Below are positions 7,460 to 16,186 of a DNA stretch of 64,000 bases, piece by piece; within the stretch, counting starts at the first letter, position 1; each line of letters starts with the position of its first letter. The stretch is taken from NCBI RefSeq assembly GCF_007197575.1, contig NZ_CP041616.1, positions 992,001 to 1,056,000 on the forward strand. Direction: 5' to 3'. The notes below the pieces were generated by a model that saw nothing but the letters and a program-made list of their open reading frames with translations, was not told the DNA's origin and did no database searches. Source of the stretch: Ornithinimicrobium ciconiae (GTDB lineage: Bacteria; Actinomycetota; Actinomycetes; Actinomycetales; Dermatophilaceae). The position numbers and the translations under genes were made by a program.

Positions 7460-8191
7460 GTGGCGGCTTCGGCATACGATGCAGCCCTGATGGATCGCCT
7501 GCCGAAGCTGACCTCTCTGCCTGTTCTGGGAGTCGCCTTCGTGCTGGTCACCGTGCTGGCGGCCACGGGGCCGTTGCGTGGGCTGGACCATCAGCTGCAG
7601 GCCTACTGGTCGCGACGCTACACACCCAACTGGCACGACTTCCTGGACGCCTTCCCCAACGCTGTCGCTGGCCAGGCCGTGTGCCTGCCGGTGCTGGCAG
7701 CCGTCGCGATCTGGCTGGCGGTGCGGCACCGGACCTGGCACCCGATCGTGATCGCGGGGGCCGCGGAGGTGGCCTTCTATGCCGGGATCGGGGGACTGAA
7801 GCTGGTCCTCGCGCGGTCCTCACCGGCCGTGGGTGACGGAGAGTTCTTCTCCGGTGGCTTCCTCGAGCACGGCTGGTATGGCATGGCCTACCCCTCGGGG
7901 CACGCCTCCGAGGCGGTGCTCATCTATGGCGCCGCGGCCTATCTCCTGCGCACCTACGCCCATCCCGACACCCGGAGCCGGACCCGGACCTTCTGGGTCG
8001 TGACGCTGATCGCGACCGGCTCGATCGCGGTGGCTTTCTATCTGGGGTTCCACTGGCCGACCGACCTGCTGGGCGGTCTGTTGGCTGGTGGTTTCCTCCT
8101 GCGTCTGGTCGTCGAGACGGACCGGGCGCTGACCCAGCGCCGTCAGACCGGGTCGAGCATCCCCAGGTCCTCGGCGTCGACGATCCGATAG
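7460..8191 (+). CDS. PAP2-superfamily membrane protein with degenerate catalytic motifs
   Basis: Integral membrane protein of 243 residues with about five or six helices and the PAP2 (lipid phosphatase) fold. The core motifs are recognisable but incomplete. Motif 1 is Lys114 to SSP122, where the usual RP has become SP. Motif 2 is PSGH with His148. Motif 3 is GFHWPTDLLGG with His198 and Asp202, but the Arg expected six residues before His198 is Ala. Both histidines remain, so weak activity is possible. The GTG start has GGAGGAG upstream; an internal ATG at 7490 lacks a clear ribosome site. The last 49 bases overlap the end of the opposite-strand helicase gene. Confidence 0.85.
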   Translation: MAASAYDAALMDRLPKLTSLPVLGVAFVLVTVLAATGPLRGLDHQLQAYWSRRYTPNWHDFLDAFPNAVAGQAVCLPVLAAVAIWLAVRHRTWHPIVIAGAAEVAFYAGIGGLKLVLARSSPAVGDGEFFSGGFLEHGWYGMAYPSGHASEAVLIYGAAAYLLRTYAHPDTRSRTRTFWVVTLIATGSIAVAFYLGFHWPTDLLGGLLAGGFLLRLVVETDRALTQRRQTGSSIPRSSASTIR

Positions 8192-9801
8192 GCATAACCC
8201 TGCTCGGCCAGGAAACGCTGGCGGTGGGCAGCGAACTCCGCGTCCACGGTGTCCCGGGAGACGATCGTGTAGAAGTGCGCGGTCCGGCCGTCGCCCTTGG
8301 GACGCAGCACCCGACCGAGGCGCTGGGCCTCTTCTTGACGCGAGCCGAAGGTGCCGGAGACCTGGATCGCGACGGAGGCCTCTGGCAGGTCGATCGAGAA
8401 GTTCGCGACCTTGCTGACCACGAGGAGGCTGATCTCACCGGTGCGGAAGGCAGCAAACAGTTTTTGCCGCTCGGTCACCGTCGTCTCGCCGGTGATCAGC
8501 GGTGCATCGAGCCGCTCTGACAACTGCGCGAGCTGGTCGAGGTACTGGCCGATCACCAGGGTCTGCTGCCCCCGGTGCTTGTCCACGAGCTCCTCTACGA
8601 CCCGGTCCTTGGCGGGCGCGCACGAGGCGAACCGGTAGCGCTCGTCCGGCTCGGCGGTGGCGTAGGCCATGCGCATCGAGTCCGACAGGGTGACCCGCAC
8701 CTCGACACAGTCGGCCGGAGCGATATAACCCTGCGCCTCGATGTCCTTCCAGGGAGCGTCATAGCGCTTGGGACCGATCAGCGTGAAGACCTCCGACTCC
8801 CGGCCGTCCTCGCGCACCAGCGTCGCCGTCAGCCCGAGTCGGCGACGCGCCTGCAGGTCGGCCGTCATCCGGAAGATCGGGGCCGGGAGCAGGTGCACCT
8901 CGTCATAGACGATGAGTCCCCAGTCGCGGGCGTCCAGGAGGTCGAGGTGCTTGTAGACCCCGCCCCGCCTGGTGGTGAGCACCTGGTAGGTCGCGATGGT
9001 GACCGGTCGGATCTCCTTGCGGGCCCCGCTGTACTCGCCGATCTCGTCCTCTGTGAGGGAGGTGCGGGCCAGGAGCTCAGCGCGCCACTGGCGGGCCGAG
9101 ACCGTGTTGGTCACCAGGATCAACGTCGTGGTGCCGGACCTGGCCATCGCGCCGGCGCCGACGAGGGTCTTGCCCGCGCCACAGGGCAGCACGACGACCC
9201 CGGAGCCGCCGTCCCAGAAGCCGTCGACAGCCTGCTGCTGGTAGGGCCGCAGCGACCAGTCTTCCTGGAACAGGTCAATCGGGTGCTTCTCGCCGTCGAC
9301 ATAGCCCGCCAGGTCCTCGGCCGGCCAGCCGACCTTGATCAGCTCCTGCTTGAGGTGGCCGCGCTCGGAGGAGTGCACGACGACGGTGTCCGGGTCGAGT
9401 CGCTCCCCGATCAGCGGCGTGATCTTCTTGTGCCGCAGGATCTCCTCCAGCACCGCGCGGTCGGTGGTGCGCAGCAGCAACCGACCGGGATCGGTGGAGT
9501 CGTCCTTCTCCAGGGTGAGCCGGCCATAGCGGTCCATCGTCTCGGCGATGTCGAGCAACAGCGCGTTGGGCACCGGATAGCGGCTGTGGGTGACCAGGGC
9601 GTCGACGACCTGCTCGGCGTCGTGCCCAGCGGCCCGGGCGTTCCACAGCCCCAGGGGGGTGATGCGATAGGTGTGCACGTGCTCGGGGGCGCGCTCGAGC
9701 TCGGCGAAGGGCGCGACGGCACGTCGCGCTTCGGCAGAGTCCGGGTGGTCGATCTCCAGGAGCAGGGTCTTGTCGGACTGGACAATCAGTGGGCCATTCA
9801 T
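8143..9801 (-). CDS. XPB-type superfamily 2 DNA repair helicase
   Basis: 3'-5' DNA helicase of the bacterial XPB/Rad25 family, 552 residues. An N-terminal XPB-like damage-recognition and helicase-associated region (about 1-175) precedes RecA domain 1 with Walker A PCGAGKT (206-212) and the DEAH-variant box DEVH (300-303), the RED-like segment VREDGRE, and RecA domain 2 with the QxxRxGR-type motif AQRLGRVLRPKGDGRTAHFY. The ATG at 9801 fits the family start MNGPLIVQSDKT. The upstream membrane gene ends seven bases earlier on the same strand, so both may be one transcript. The helicase-associated protein usually found next to XPB in actinobacteria is encoded about 8 kb away here (17777-19999). 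Confidence 0.95.
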   Translation of the reverse strand: MNGPLIVQSDKTLLLEIDHPDSAEARRAVAPFAELERAPEHVHTYRITPLGLWNARAAGHDAEQVVDALVTHSRYPVPNALLLDIAETMDRYGRLTLEKDDSTDPGRLLLRTTDRAVLEEILRHKKITPLIGERLDPDTVVVHSSERGHLKQELIKVGWPAEDLAGYVDGEKHPIDLFQEDWSLRPYQQQAVDGFWDGGSGVVVLPCGAGKTLVGAGAMARSGTTTLILVTNTVSARQWRAELLARTSLTEDEIGEYSGARKEIRPVTIATYQVLTTRRGGVYKHLDLLDARDWGLIVYDEVHLLPAPIFRMTADLQARRRLGLTATLVREDGRESEVFTLIGPKRYDAPWKDIEAQGYIAPADCVEVRVTLSDSMRMAYATAEPDERYRFASCAPAKDRVVEELVDKHRGQQTLVIGQYLDQLAQLSERLDAPLITGETTVTERQKLFAAFRTGEISLLVVSKVANFSIDLPEASVAIQVSGTFGSRQEEAQRLGRVLRPKGDGRTAHFYTIVSRDTVDAEFAAHRQRFLAEQGYAYRIVDAEDLGMLDPV

Positions 9802-9808
9802 CGTGGGG

Positions 9809-10525
9809 TCAACGGTAGAACGCCCCGACCGCATTCCCGGGAGTGCGCGTCTCCGTCTCGGGAGGCCGCACGATCAACACCCCCGTGCGGAGCAGGTAGT
9901 CGACAATCATGCCGAGCGCGAGGATGCAGCCCACCATCTCCAAGGACTCCTCGAGGGCCTCCCACACGGGGAAGGCTGCCCGGGCCGGGTGGTCGAGGGC
10001 AAGCGTGCGGGTCGCGAGTCCGGTCACTGCCTCGACAGCGATCGCCCCGGCCGCGTACACCAGGCCCGCGACGAGCAGGCCACGGCGAACCGGCCGCTCC
10101 AGAGCCTGGAACAGGTAGAGGAGGACGACCCCGCCAAGCCCGGCGATGATGGTGCCCGGGATCACCCACTCGTGGGTGACCATGTCGCCTCGGGTCATCC
10201 CCAGAAGGTCGGGAAGTTGCTCGTGGATCTGCACCTTTTCGTCAATGCTCAGGAGCATGACCAACACCGCCAATGTTCCCCAGGCCAACCTGGTGCGTGG
10301 TTCCGCGGACGCAATTGCGGCGAGGGCGGCCAGAGCAGCGACGAGGCCCAGCAACATAATGTTGTACCAGGTTGCGACCGAGCTCTCGGAATTCATATCG
10401 AGCCAGCGTCCGACTGCTATTGGCATCCTGTCGAACCACGCGCTGAAGCCGTGCAGGAGTAGGTGCAACACAACCAGTGTGACGACACCGCCTGCTAGCC
10501 ACCCCATCAACCGCTTTGTCCGCAT
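9809..10525 (-). CDS. Orphan multi-pass membrane protein
   Basis: A protein of 238 residues that I do not recognise. It has about six hydrophobic segments (near residues 9-27, 52-75, 80-95, 122-145, 155-180 and 200-225). Polar loops between them include a conserved-looking acidic stretch SIDEKVQIHEQLPDL and EALEESLEMVG. The 5' part and upstream flank are richer in A+T than the neighbours. ATG at 10525 has no Shine-Dalgarno but lies eight bases after a TACTAT -10 element, consistent with a leaderless message; an in-frame ATG at 10543 would add six residues. It runs into the XPB helicase with a seven-base gap. Possible horizontal origin; function unknown. Confidence 0.75.
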   Translation of the reverse strand: MRTKRLMGWLAGGVVTLVVLHLLLHGFSAWFDRMPIAVGRWLDMNSESSVATWYNIMLLGLVAALAALAAIASAEPRTRLAWGTLAVLVMLLSIDEKVQIHEQLPDLLGMTRGDMVTHEWVIPGTIIAGLGGVVLLYLFQALERPVRRGLLVAGLVYAAGAIAVEAVTGLATRTLALDHPARAAFPVWEALEESLEMVGCILALGMIVDYLLRTGVLIVRPPETETRTPGNAVGAFYR

Positions 10526-10532
10526 GGCTGGG

Positions 10533-10538
10533 ATAGTA
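10533..10538 (-). promoter_or_regulatory. Candidate -10 element (TACTAT) for a leaderless transcript
   Basis: TACTAT on the minus strand ends eight bases before the ATG at 10525. That spacing would put the transcription start on or next to the A of the start codon. No good -35 is visible at 17 bases. Confidence 0.4.
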
Positions 10539-10574
10539 CCCATCGCCCCAGAAACCGCAGCAGAGTGTGAGACG

Positions 10575-10603
10575 TTTTCGGTTCTGTTCTGGGGGAGTAT
10601 GAT
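10575..10603 (+). promoter_or_regulatory. Candidate housekeeping promoter in low-GC intergenic block
   Basis: TTTTCG (10575-10580), 17 bases, then TATGAT (10598-10603), five of six matches to TATAAT and one of the best -10 elements in the window. The next plus-strand gene, HMG-CoA lyase, begins about 195 bases after the predicted start, so this would give a long leader or drive a small RNA. The block 10540-10680 is visibly poorer in G+C than its surroundings. No coding frame of note is present in it. Confidence 0.35.
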
Positions 10604-10806
10604 TTAGCGTCGTCAATTGTGTGCAGTCTTTGTCGCGTGAGTCGAAGATTTCCGGAAGTGTGTAGTCCGGCTTAACGCGGCTGTGTCTTCTGGCGCTTGT
10701 GGCGGCCAGATCGCCGGCGGTGAGTCGTCCGTCCGGGAGGTTGAGGTCTCAGGCGCCCGCACGACTGTCTCCCGTGTCTGCGGCCAGCTCCTGAGAGGAT
10801 GGTGCC

Positions 10807-11748
10807 ATGACGACCAGGACGTTGCCGATGACCGAGCCGGCCACCGGACTGCCAGACCGGATCACGATCTACGAGGTCGGCCCGCGCGATGGGCTGCAGA
10901 ACGAGAAGTCCGTCGTGCCCGTTGAGGTCAAGGCCGAGTTCGTCCGGCGCCTCGTGGACGCCGGCCTGCAGACAATCGAGCTGACCTCCTTCGTCCCGGC
11001 CGCGTGGGTGCCGCAGCTCGGTGACGCCGAGGAGCTCCTGGACCTGCTGGGACCGGTCGCGGCGGGGCAGGCGCGCCCCGTGCTGGTCCCCAACGAGCGC
11101 GGCCTGGACCGCGCCCTGGACAAGGGCGTCAAGGCCATCGCGGTCTTCGGCAGTGCCACCGAGACGTTCGCCCGCAAGAATCTCAACAGGTCCGTGGCCG
11201 AGTCGCTGGCGATGTTTGAGCCGGTCGTGCGTGGGGCGCTGGATGCTGGCGCCTGGGTGCGCGGCTACGTCTCGATGTGTTTCGGTGACCCCTGGGAGGG
11301 TCCGGTCCCGGTCGAGCAGGTCGTCGACGTGTGCGCGCGCCTGATGGACCTGGGCTGCGACCAGCTCTCGATCGGGGACACGATCGGGGTGGGCACCCCT
11401 GGACATGTGAGCCGGTTGCTGGAAGCGCTGGAGGGCGCGGGCATCGGCGCGGACCAGGTCGGGGTGCACTTCCACGACACCTACGGGCAGGCGCTGTCCA
11501 ACACGATGACGGCGCTCGCGCACGGCGTGCGGGTGGTCGATGCCAGCACGGGCGGTCTGGGCGGGTGCCCCTACGCCAAGTCAGCCACTGGCAACCTGGC
11601 CACCGAGGACCTGGTCTGGGCCCTCGACGGACTGGGCATCGAGCACGGTGCAGATCTCGATGCGCTCGTGGAGACCAGCGTGTGGATGGCGCAGCAACTC
11701 GGGCGTCCCTCACCCTCGCGCGTGGTCAAGGCACTCGCCGGCGCCTGA
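10807..11748 (+). CDS. Hydroxymethylglutaryl-CoA lyase
   Basis: Cleaves 3-hydroxy-3-methylglutaryl-CoA to acetoacetate and acetyl-CoA, the last step of leucine degradation. 313 residues, the usual length. Visible family hallmarks are the N-terminal VGPRDGLQNE with the metal-binding and catalytic Arg-Asp pair, SIGDTIGVGTPG, the metal-binding histidines in VHFHDTYGQAL, and the signature loop GGCPYAKSATGNLATED with its active Cys. GAGAGGATGG lies before the ATG. The other leucine-degradation genes are not beside it. The stop is 25 bases from the end of the converging small acidic gene. Confidence 0.95.
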   Translation: MTTRTLPMTEPATGLPDRITIYEVGPRDGLQNEKSVVPVEVKAEFVRRLVDAGLQTIELTSFVPAAWVPQLGDAEELLDLLGPVAAGQARPVLVPNERGLDRALDKGVKAIAVFGSATETFARKNLNRSVAESLAMFEPVVRGALDAGAWVRGYVSMCFGDPWEGPVPVEQVVDVCARLMDLGCDQLSIGDTIGVGTPGHVSRLLEALEGAGIGADQVGVHFHDTYGQALSNTMTALAHGVRVVDASTGGLGGCPYAKSATGNLATEDLVWALDGLGIEHGADLDALVETSVWMAQQLGRPSPSRVVKALAGA

Positions 11749-11773
11749 CCGCGTGCGGTGCCTGTCAGCTCCC

Positions 11774-12088
11774 TCAGGACTCGGGGTCGAGCCTGATGTC
11801 GCAGGAGGTGGAGTCCACGTCAAAGGCCAGGTCGTCGCCGGAGCCGCCGTCACTGATGCCCTCCACGTCCTCGTTGTCGAGCCGGTCGAGGTCACCCTCG
11901 ACGTCCCGGAACTGGCCACCGGTCTCGATGACCAAGCCCTCGTCAGCGTCGTCAAATCCGGGGATGGACGTGGTGAGGTCCACCGGCTCCTCGGTGGTGG
12001 CCGTCGCGTCGCCATCCGCCGTGGTCTTGGTGTCGCCGCCCTTTTCATCCTTGGTGTTGGAGTTGAACAAGCCGCCAGCAATACTCAC
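11774..12088 (-). CDS. Small acidic protein of unknown function
   Basis: I do not recognise this 104-residue protein. It begins MSIAGGLFNSNTKDEKGG and is strongly acidic (Asp/Glu about a quarter of residues) with a Thr/Ala-rich middle. It contains the short ordered-looking motifs SIPGFDDADEGLVIETGG and FDVDSTSCDIRLDPES, with a single Cys near the C-terminus. There is no signal peptide or membrane segment. The GTG start at 12088 is supported by GGGAGAGG 8-9 bases upstream. It is a lone gene converging on HMG-CoA lyase. Confidence 0.65.
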   Translation of the reverse strand: MSIAGGLFNSNTKDEKGGDTKTTADGDATATTEEPVDLTTSIPGFDDADEGLVIETGGQFRDVEGDLDRLDNEDVEGISDGGSGDDLAFDVDSTSCDIRLDPES

Positions 12089-12408
12089 GCGATCGCCTCT
12101 CCCTCGGTGGTGCCGGTCACGGCCGGCGTGTGTCTTGACCGTAGTCGTCCGGACGTCCTGCGGCCAGTGCGACCAGACCTGTTTCCCCGCCTGCGCCCTC
12201 CGAGCTCGTGTGCCGCGGGGTCGACGAGGACCGCGTGCACACACCTTCCGCATCAGCCGGGACGGTCACCTCGAGCCGCACGATCCGCCCGGCCAGCGGA
12301 TCACCGGTCGGCCCGAGGCAGGGCACGGGCTGAGCAAGGCCAGAGTTCGGGGCGCGGCCCGGAACGCTTACGGTGGTCCCAGTCACCGATCCGAAGGAGC
12401 CCTCGCCC
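12089..12408. other. Intergenic region between the acidic-protein gene and pepO-like gene
   Basis: About 320 bases between divergent genes. On the plus strand TACGGT (12369-12374) is a TANNNT-type -10 with a weak TTCGGG 17 bases upstream, and GAAGGAG (near 12393-12399) serves the M13 peptidase. I see no convincing coding frame; the open frames present are GC-driven. Confidence 0.4.
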
Positions 12409-14385
12409 ATGAAGTCCGGAGTCCGCCGGGAGTTTATGAACCCCGATGTTCGCGTGCAGGACGACCTCTTCGAGCACGTCAACGGTGGTTGGCTGGCCAG
12501 CACCGAGATCCCACAGGACAAGGGCCGCTACGGCGCGTTCGACATCCTGCGGGAGAACGCTGAGGCCGACGTCCGGGAACTGATCGAGGAGAGCGCGGCG
12601 GCCGCCGCCGATGCGGCGCCGGGCAGCGCCGAGCGTCAGGTCGGTGACCTGTATGCCTCGTTCATGGATGTCGATCGGATCGCCGAGCTGGGGACCGCCC
12701 CCCTCGTGGAGGACCTGCGCGCGGTCGCCGCTGTGCAGGAGCCCTCCGACCTGGTGCGGGAGTCCGCACGGCTGCAGCGCGGGGGCGTGGACTCGCTGGT
12801 CTACCTGTTCGTGACCGCAGACGCCGGCAACCCCGAGGAGTACATCGCCTATCTGCACCAGGGTGGTATCGGGCTGCCCGACGAGGCCTACTACACCGAC
12901 GAGGAGCACTCCGAGGCGCGCACTGCCTACGTCGCCTACCTCGAGACACTGCTGACGCTCGCCGCGCCCGCGCTCACTGAGGCCGGTCTGGACCTGGGCG
13001 ACGGGGCGGCCCAGCGGGTCTTCGACCTGGAGACCCGCATCGCCGCCGGGCACTGGGACCGGGTGGCCGCACGTGACGCGGTGAAGTCCTACACCCGCTG
13101 GTCGCAGGCCGAACTCACCGAGGCCACGCCCGGTTTCGACTGGGTCGCCTTCGCCGAGGGGCTGAGCCTGCCCGAGGGCGCGCTGGACCACGTCATCGCG
13201 CGCCAGCCCGACTTCCTCGCCGCCGCCGCTCAGGCACTGAGCGAGGTGGCGGTGGCCGACTGGCGTGCCTGGCTCGCAGTCCGACTGCTGGACAGCAGTG
13301 CCCGCTACCTCACCGACGACTTCGTCGAGGCCGCCTTCGACTTCCACGGCCGCACGCTGACCGGCACCCCGCAGAACCGGGACCGCTGGCGCCGGGGGGT
13401 CGCCCTGGTCGAGGAGCTGATCGGTGAGGAGGTCGGCAAGCTCTATGTCGAGCGGCACTATCCCCCGGAGGCGGGACAGCGCATGGGCGAGCTGGTCGAG
13501 CACCTGCTCGCCGCCTTCCGCGACCGCATCTCGACGCTGGAGTGGATGGGGGAGGAGACCCGCCACAAGGCGCTGGAGAAGCTGGCCGCCTTCCGCCCCA
13601 AGATCGGGCACCCCACCCGCTGGCGGGACTACTCGGCATACGCGGTCCAGGCCGGTGACCTGCTGGGCAATGTGCGACGGGGCAACGCTGCGGACACCGA
13701 CTACCAGACGGCGCGGATCGGTGGTCCGATCGACCGCGAGGAGTGGCAGATGACGCCGCAGACGGTCAACGCCTACTACCACCCGATGCTCAACGAGATC
13801 GTCTTCCCGGCAGCGATCCTGCAGCCGCCCTTCTTCGACGTCGAGGCCGACGACGCGGTCAACTACGGCGGCATCGGCGCAGTGATCGCGCACGAGGTCG
13901 GGCACGGCTTTGACGACCAGGGCTCGCGCTATGCCGGGGACGGCTCGCTGACCGACTGGTGGACCGAGGCGGACCGAGCCGCCTTCGACACCCGTGCCCA
14001 ACAGCTCATCGCCCAGTTCGACCAGCTGGAGTCCCGCAGCGCCCCCGGGGCAAAGGTCAACGGTGGCCTCACGGTCGGCGAGAACATCGGGGACCTGTGC
14101 GGTCTGGCGGTGTCGCTGGAGGCCTACCGCCTGGCGACCGGCGGCGACGCTCCCGAGATCGACGGGTGGACCGGCGACCAGCGGTTCTTCCTCGGCTATG
14201 CGCAGATCTGGCAGGGCAAGGCACGTCCGGAGGAGGCGAAGCGGCTGCTCGCGATCGACCCGCACGCCCCCTCGGACCTGCGGGCCAACCTGCCGCGCAA
14301 CACCGATGCCTTCCACGAGGCCTTCGGGGTGCAGGAGGGCGACGGGATGTGGCTCGCGCCGCAGGACCGGGTCCGGATCTTCTGA
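12409..14385 (+). CDS. M13-family zinc metallopeptidase (neprilysin/PepO-like)
   Basis: Zinc endopeptidase of 658 residues acting on peptides, typical M13 length. The large helical N-terminal domain begins with the family pattern VRVQDDLFEHVNGGWL. The catalytic domain has HEVGH (495-499, zinc ligands His495 and His499 with Glu496) followed by GFDDQGSRY. The third ligand is Glu558 in ENIGD, where most family members have ENxAD. NAYYHPMLNEIVFPAAILQPPFF is the conserved substrate-cleft strand. No signal peptide is seen, so it is probably cytosolic, as is common in actinobacteria. ATG at 12409 has GAAGGAG nine bases before it. menD follows after 46 bases. Confidence 0.95.
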   Translation: MKSGVRREFMNPDVRVQDDLFEHVNGGWLASTEIPQDKGRYGAFDILRENAEADVRELIEESAAAAADAAPGSAERQVGDLYASFMDVDRIAELGTAPLVEDLRAVAAVQEPSDLVRESARLQRGGVDSLVYLFVTADAGNPEEYIAYLHQGGIGLPDEAYYTDEEHSEARTAYVAYLETLLTLAAPALTEAGLDLGDGAAQRVFDLETRIAAGHWDRVAARDAVKSYTRWSQAELTEATPGFDWVAFAEGLSLPEGALDHVIARQPDFLAAAAQALSEVAVADWRAWLAVRLLDSSARYLTDDFVEAAFDFHGRTLTGTPQNRDRWRRGVALVEELIGEEVGKLYVERHYPPEAGQRMGELVEHLLAAFRDRISTLEWMGEETRHKALEKLAAFRPKIGHPTRWRDYSAYAVQAGDLLGNVRRGNAADTDYQTARIGGPIDREEWQMTPQTVNAYYHPMLNEIVFPAAILQPPFFDVEADDAVNYGGIGAVIAHEVGHGFDDQGSRYAGDGSLTDWWTEADRAAFDTRAQQLIAQFDQLESRSAPGAKVNGGLTVGENIGDLCGLAVSLEAYRLATGGDAPEIDGWTGDQRFFLGYAQIWQGKARPEEAKRLLAIDPHAPSDLRANLPRNTDAFHEAFGVQEGDGMWLAPQDRVRIF

Positions 14386-14431
14386 TCCGCGCCATGGCTG
14401 CCTCGACCGCGGCACCGGCACGGAGCGCCCG

Positions 14432-16186
14432 GTGAACCCCTCGACCGCTCTGGCCACCGTGCTGGTCGACGAGCTCGTGCGGTGCGGGGTGCGCGAGGTC
14501 GTCCTGGCCCCGGGCTCCCGCTCCGCGCCGCTGGCGTATGCCGTGCTGGCAGCCGAGCGCGCCGGTCGCCTGCGTCTGCACGTCCGGGTCGACGAGCGGT
14601 CTGCCGGCTTCCTGGCCCTGGGGCTGGCCAAGGTCAGCCGGCGTCCGGCCGTGGTGATCACGACCTCGGGGACGGCCGTGGCCAACCTGCACCCGGCGGT
14701 GCTGGAGGCACACCACGGGCAGGTGCCGCTGATCGTGCTCAGCGCCGACCGGCCGGATGAGCTGCGCGGCACCGGCGCCAACCAGACGACGGTGCAGCCG
14801 GGGATCTTCGCCGGCTCCGTCCGGTGGCAGCACGACCTCACCCATTCTTGGGGAGGTTTTGCACGTTCCTCGCGCAATTTCGGGCAGGTTTCGTCCACCC
14901 CGCACCCGGCCTGGCGCACGATCGCAGACCGTGCCTGGGCAGCCGCGACCGGTGCCCTCGGTGGCGAACCGGGACCGGTACACCTCAACGTGGCCTTCCG
15001 GGACCCGCTGGCACCTGAGCTGCCGGCTCCCAGCGAGCTCCCACCGGAGCTGGCTGGGCGCTCCGACGGGTCCGCGTGGACGGCCGTGCCGGGGCGTGAA
15101 GAGGGTGCAGCCGGTCCTGAGGGGATCACCGCCGAGCCAGGTCCTGCGACCCTGATGGTCCTCGGCGACCTGCCCGACCCCGTGCTGGCCGAGCAGGCGC
15201 TCGCCGTCGCGGTCGAGCAGGGGTGGCCGGTCGTGGCCGAGCCGTTCGGCGCCGGTGACCGCAGCACGGTGCTGCCGCACGGGTCACTGCTGCTGACGGC
15301 CACCGACTGGCTCGACAGCCACGCGCCGCAGCGGGTGCTCGTCGTCGGGCGGTTCACCCTCAACCGGGAGACCGGTGCCCTGCTGCGCCGCACCGGGACC
15401 CAGGTCGAGGCGGTCACCCCGACTGGCACCTGGTCCGATCCCTCGCACGTCGTGGACCGGGTCCACTGCTGGTCGGCGCTGACGCAGCGGTCGCTCGCCG
15501 GTCAGGACACCGAGTGGGCCCGCCTCTGGCAGCGTGCCGGTGAGGCGGTGACGACAGTGGCCCTGCCCCTCCTCACCGACTCCTGGCCCTCGGGTCCCGC
15601 GGTGGCCCGGACGCTGCTCGAGTCCGTGCTCGACGACGACATCGTCGTGCTCGGCTCGTCCAACGCGGCCCGCGACATTGATCGGGCCGGGCTGACCGGC
15701 CGCTTCCTGCTGGTGACCGGCAACCGTGGGCTGGCCGGCATCGACGGCACCACGGCCACCGCCGTCGGGGTCGCCCTGGCCTCCCCACAGCGGAGTGTCA
15801 CAGCCCTGATGGGTGACCTGACCTTCCTGCACGACGTCAACGGCCTGCTCATCGGCCCTGACGAGCCGCGTCCGGACCTGACCATCGTGGTCGTCAACGA
15901 CGACGGCGGCGGGATCTTCACCACGCTGGAGTATGGCGAACCAGACCGGGCCGCGGACTTCGGCCGGGTCTTCGCCACCCCGACCGGGGCCGACCTGGCA
16001 GCGCTCGCGTCGGCATACGGCGTGGGATGCCAGCGGGTCGAGACCCCAGGTGCCCTCCGCCAGGCACTGTCCCGCCGCGGCACCGGGATCCGGGTGCTGG
16101 AGGTGCCGGTGCCGCGGGACGGACACCGGGCCCTGCGCGCAGCGCTCACCCGGGCCGCGGCCGAAGCGTTGGCCGAGCTGGGCTGA
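14432..16186 (+). CDS. menD: 2-succinyl-5-enolpyruvyl-6-hydroxy-3-cyclohexene-1-carboxylate synthase
   Basis: ThDP-dependent second step of menaquinone synthesis, joining isochorismate and 2-oxoglutarate. 584 residues from GTG at 14432. The PYR domain shows VLAPGSRSAPLA, the Glu-containing VDERSAGF, TTSGTAVANLHPA and ADRPDELRGTGANQT. The PP domain shows GNRGLAGIDGT, the ThDP-binding GDLTFLHDVNG and VVVNDDGGGIF. Between the PYR domain and the central domain a stretch encoded by 14841-14895 is poorer in G+C and appears to add several residues compared with mycobacterial MenD. Its stop abuts the stop of the converging permease with no spacer. MenF is about 9 kb away and MenG beyond it. Confidence 0.96.
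   Translation: MNPSTALATVLVDELVRCGVREVVLAPGSRSAPLAYAVLAAERAGRLRLHVRVDERSAGFLALGLAKVSRRPAVVITTSGTAVANLHPAVLEAHHGQVPLIVLSADRPDELRGTGANQTTVQPGIFAGSVRWQHDLTHSWGGFARSSRNFGQVSSTPHPAWRTIADRAWAAATGALGGEPGPVHLNVAFRDPLAPELPAPSELPPELAGRSDGSAWTAVPGREEGAAGPEGITAEPGPATLMVLGDLPDPVLAEQALAVAVEQGWPVVAEPFGAGDRSTVLPHGSLLLTATDWLDSHAPQRVLVVGRFTLNRETGALLRRTGTQVEAVTPTGTWSDPSHVVDRVHCWSALTQRSLAGQDTEWARLWQRAGEAVTTVALPLLTDSWPSGPAVARTLLESVLDDDIVVLGSSNAARDIDRAGLTGRFLLVTGNRGLAGIDGTTATAVGVALASPQRSVTALMGDLTFLHDVNGLLIGPDEPRPDLTIVVVNDDGGGIFTTLEYGEPDRAADFGRVFATPTGADLAALASAYGVGCQRVETPGALRQALSRRGTGIRVLEVPVPRDGHRALRAALTRAAAEALAELG
14841..14895 (+). other. Low-GC in-frame segment inside menD
   Basis: About 56% G+C against roughly 70% around it, with T-rich runs (TTTT, AATTT) unusual for this genome. 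It encodes the region around THSWGGFARSSRNFGQVS, between conserved GANQT and AWR blocks. It keeps the frame. It could be a short inserted repeat or a fast-evolving loop. Confidence 0.45.

Noticed and set aside
12301..15429. 1042-codon minus-strand open frame
   Set aside because: Antisense to the M13 peptidase and menD. No family motif, and codon positions follow the sense genes.
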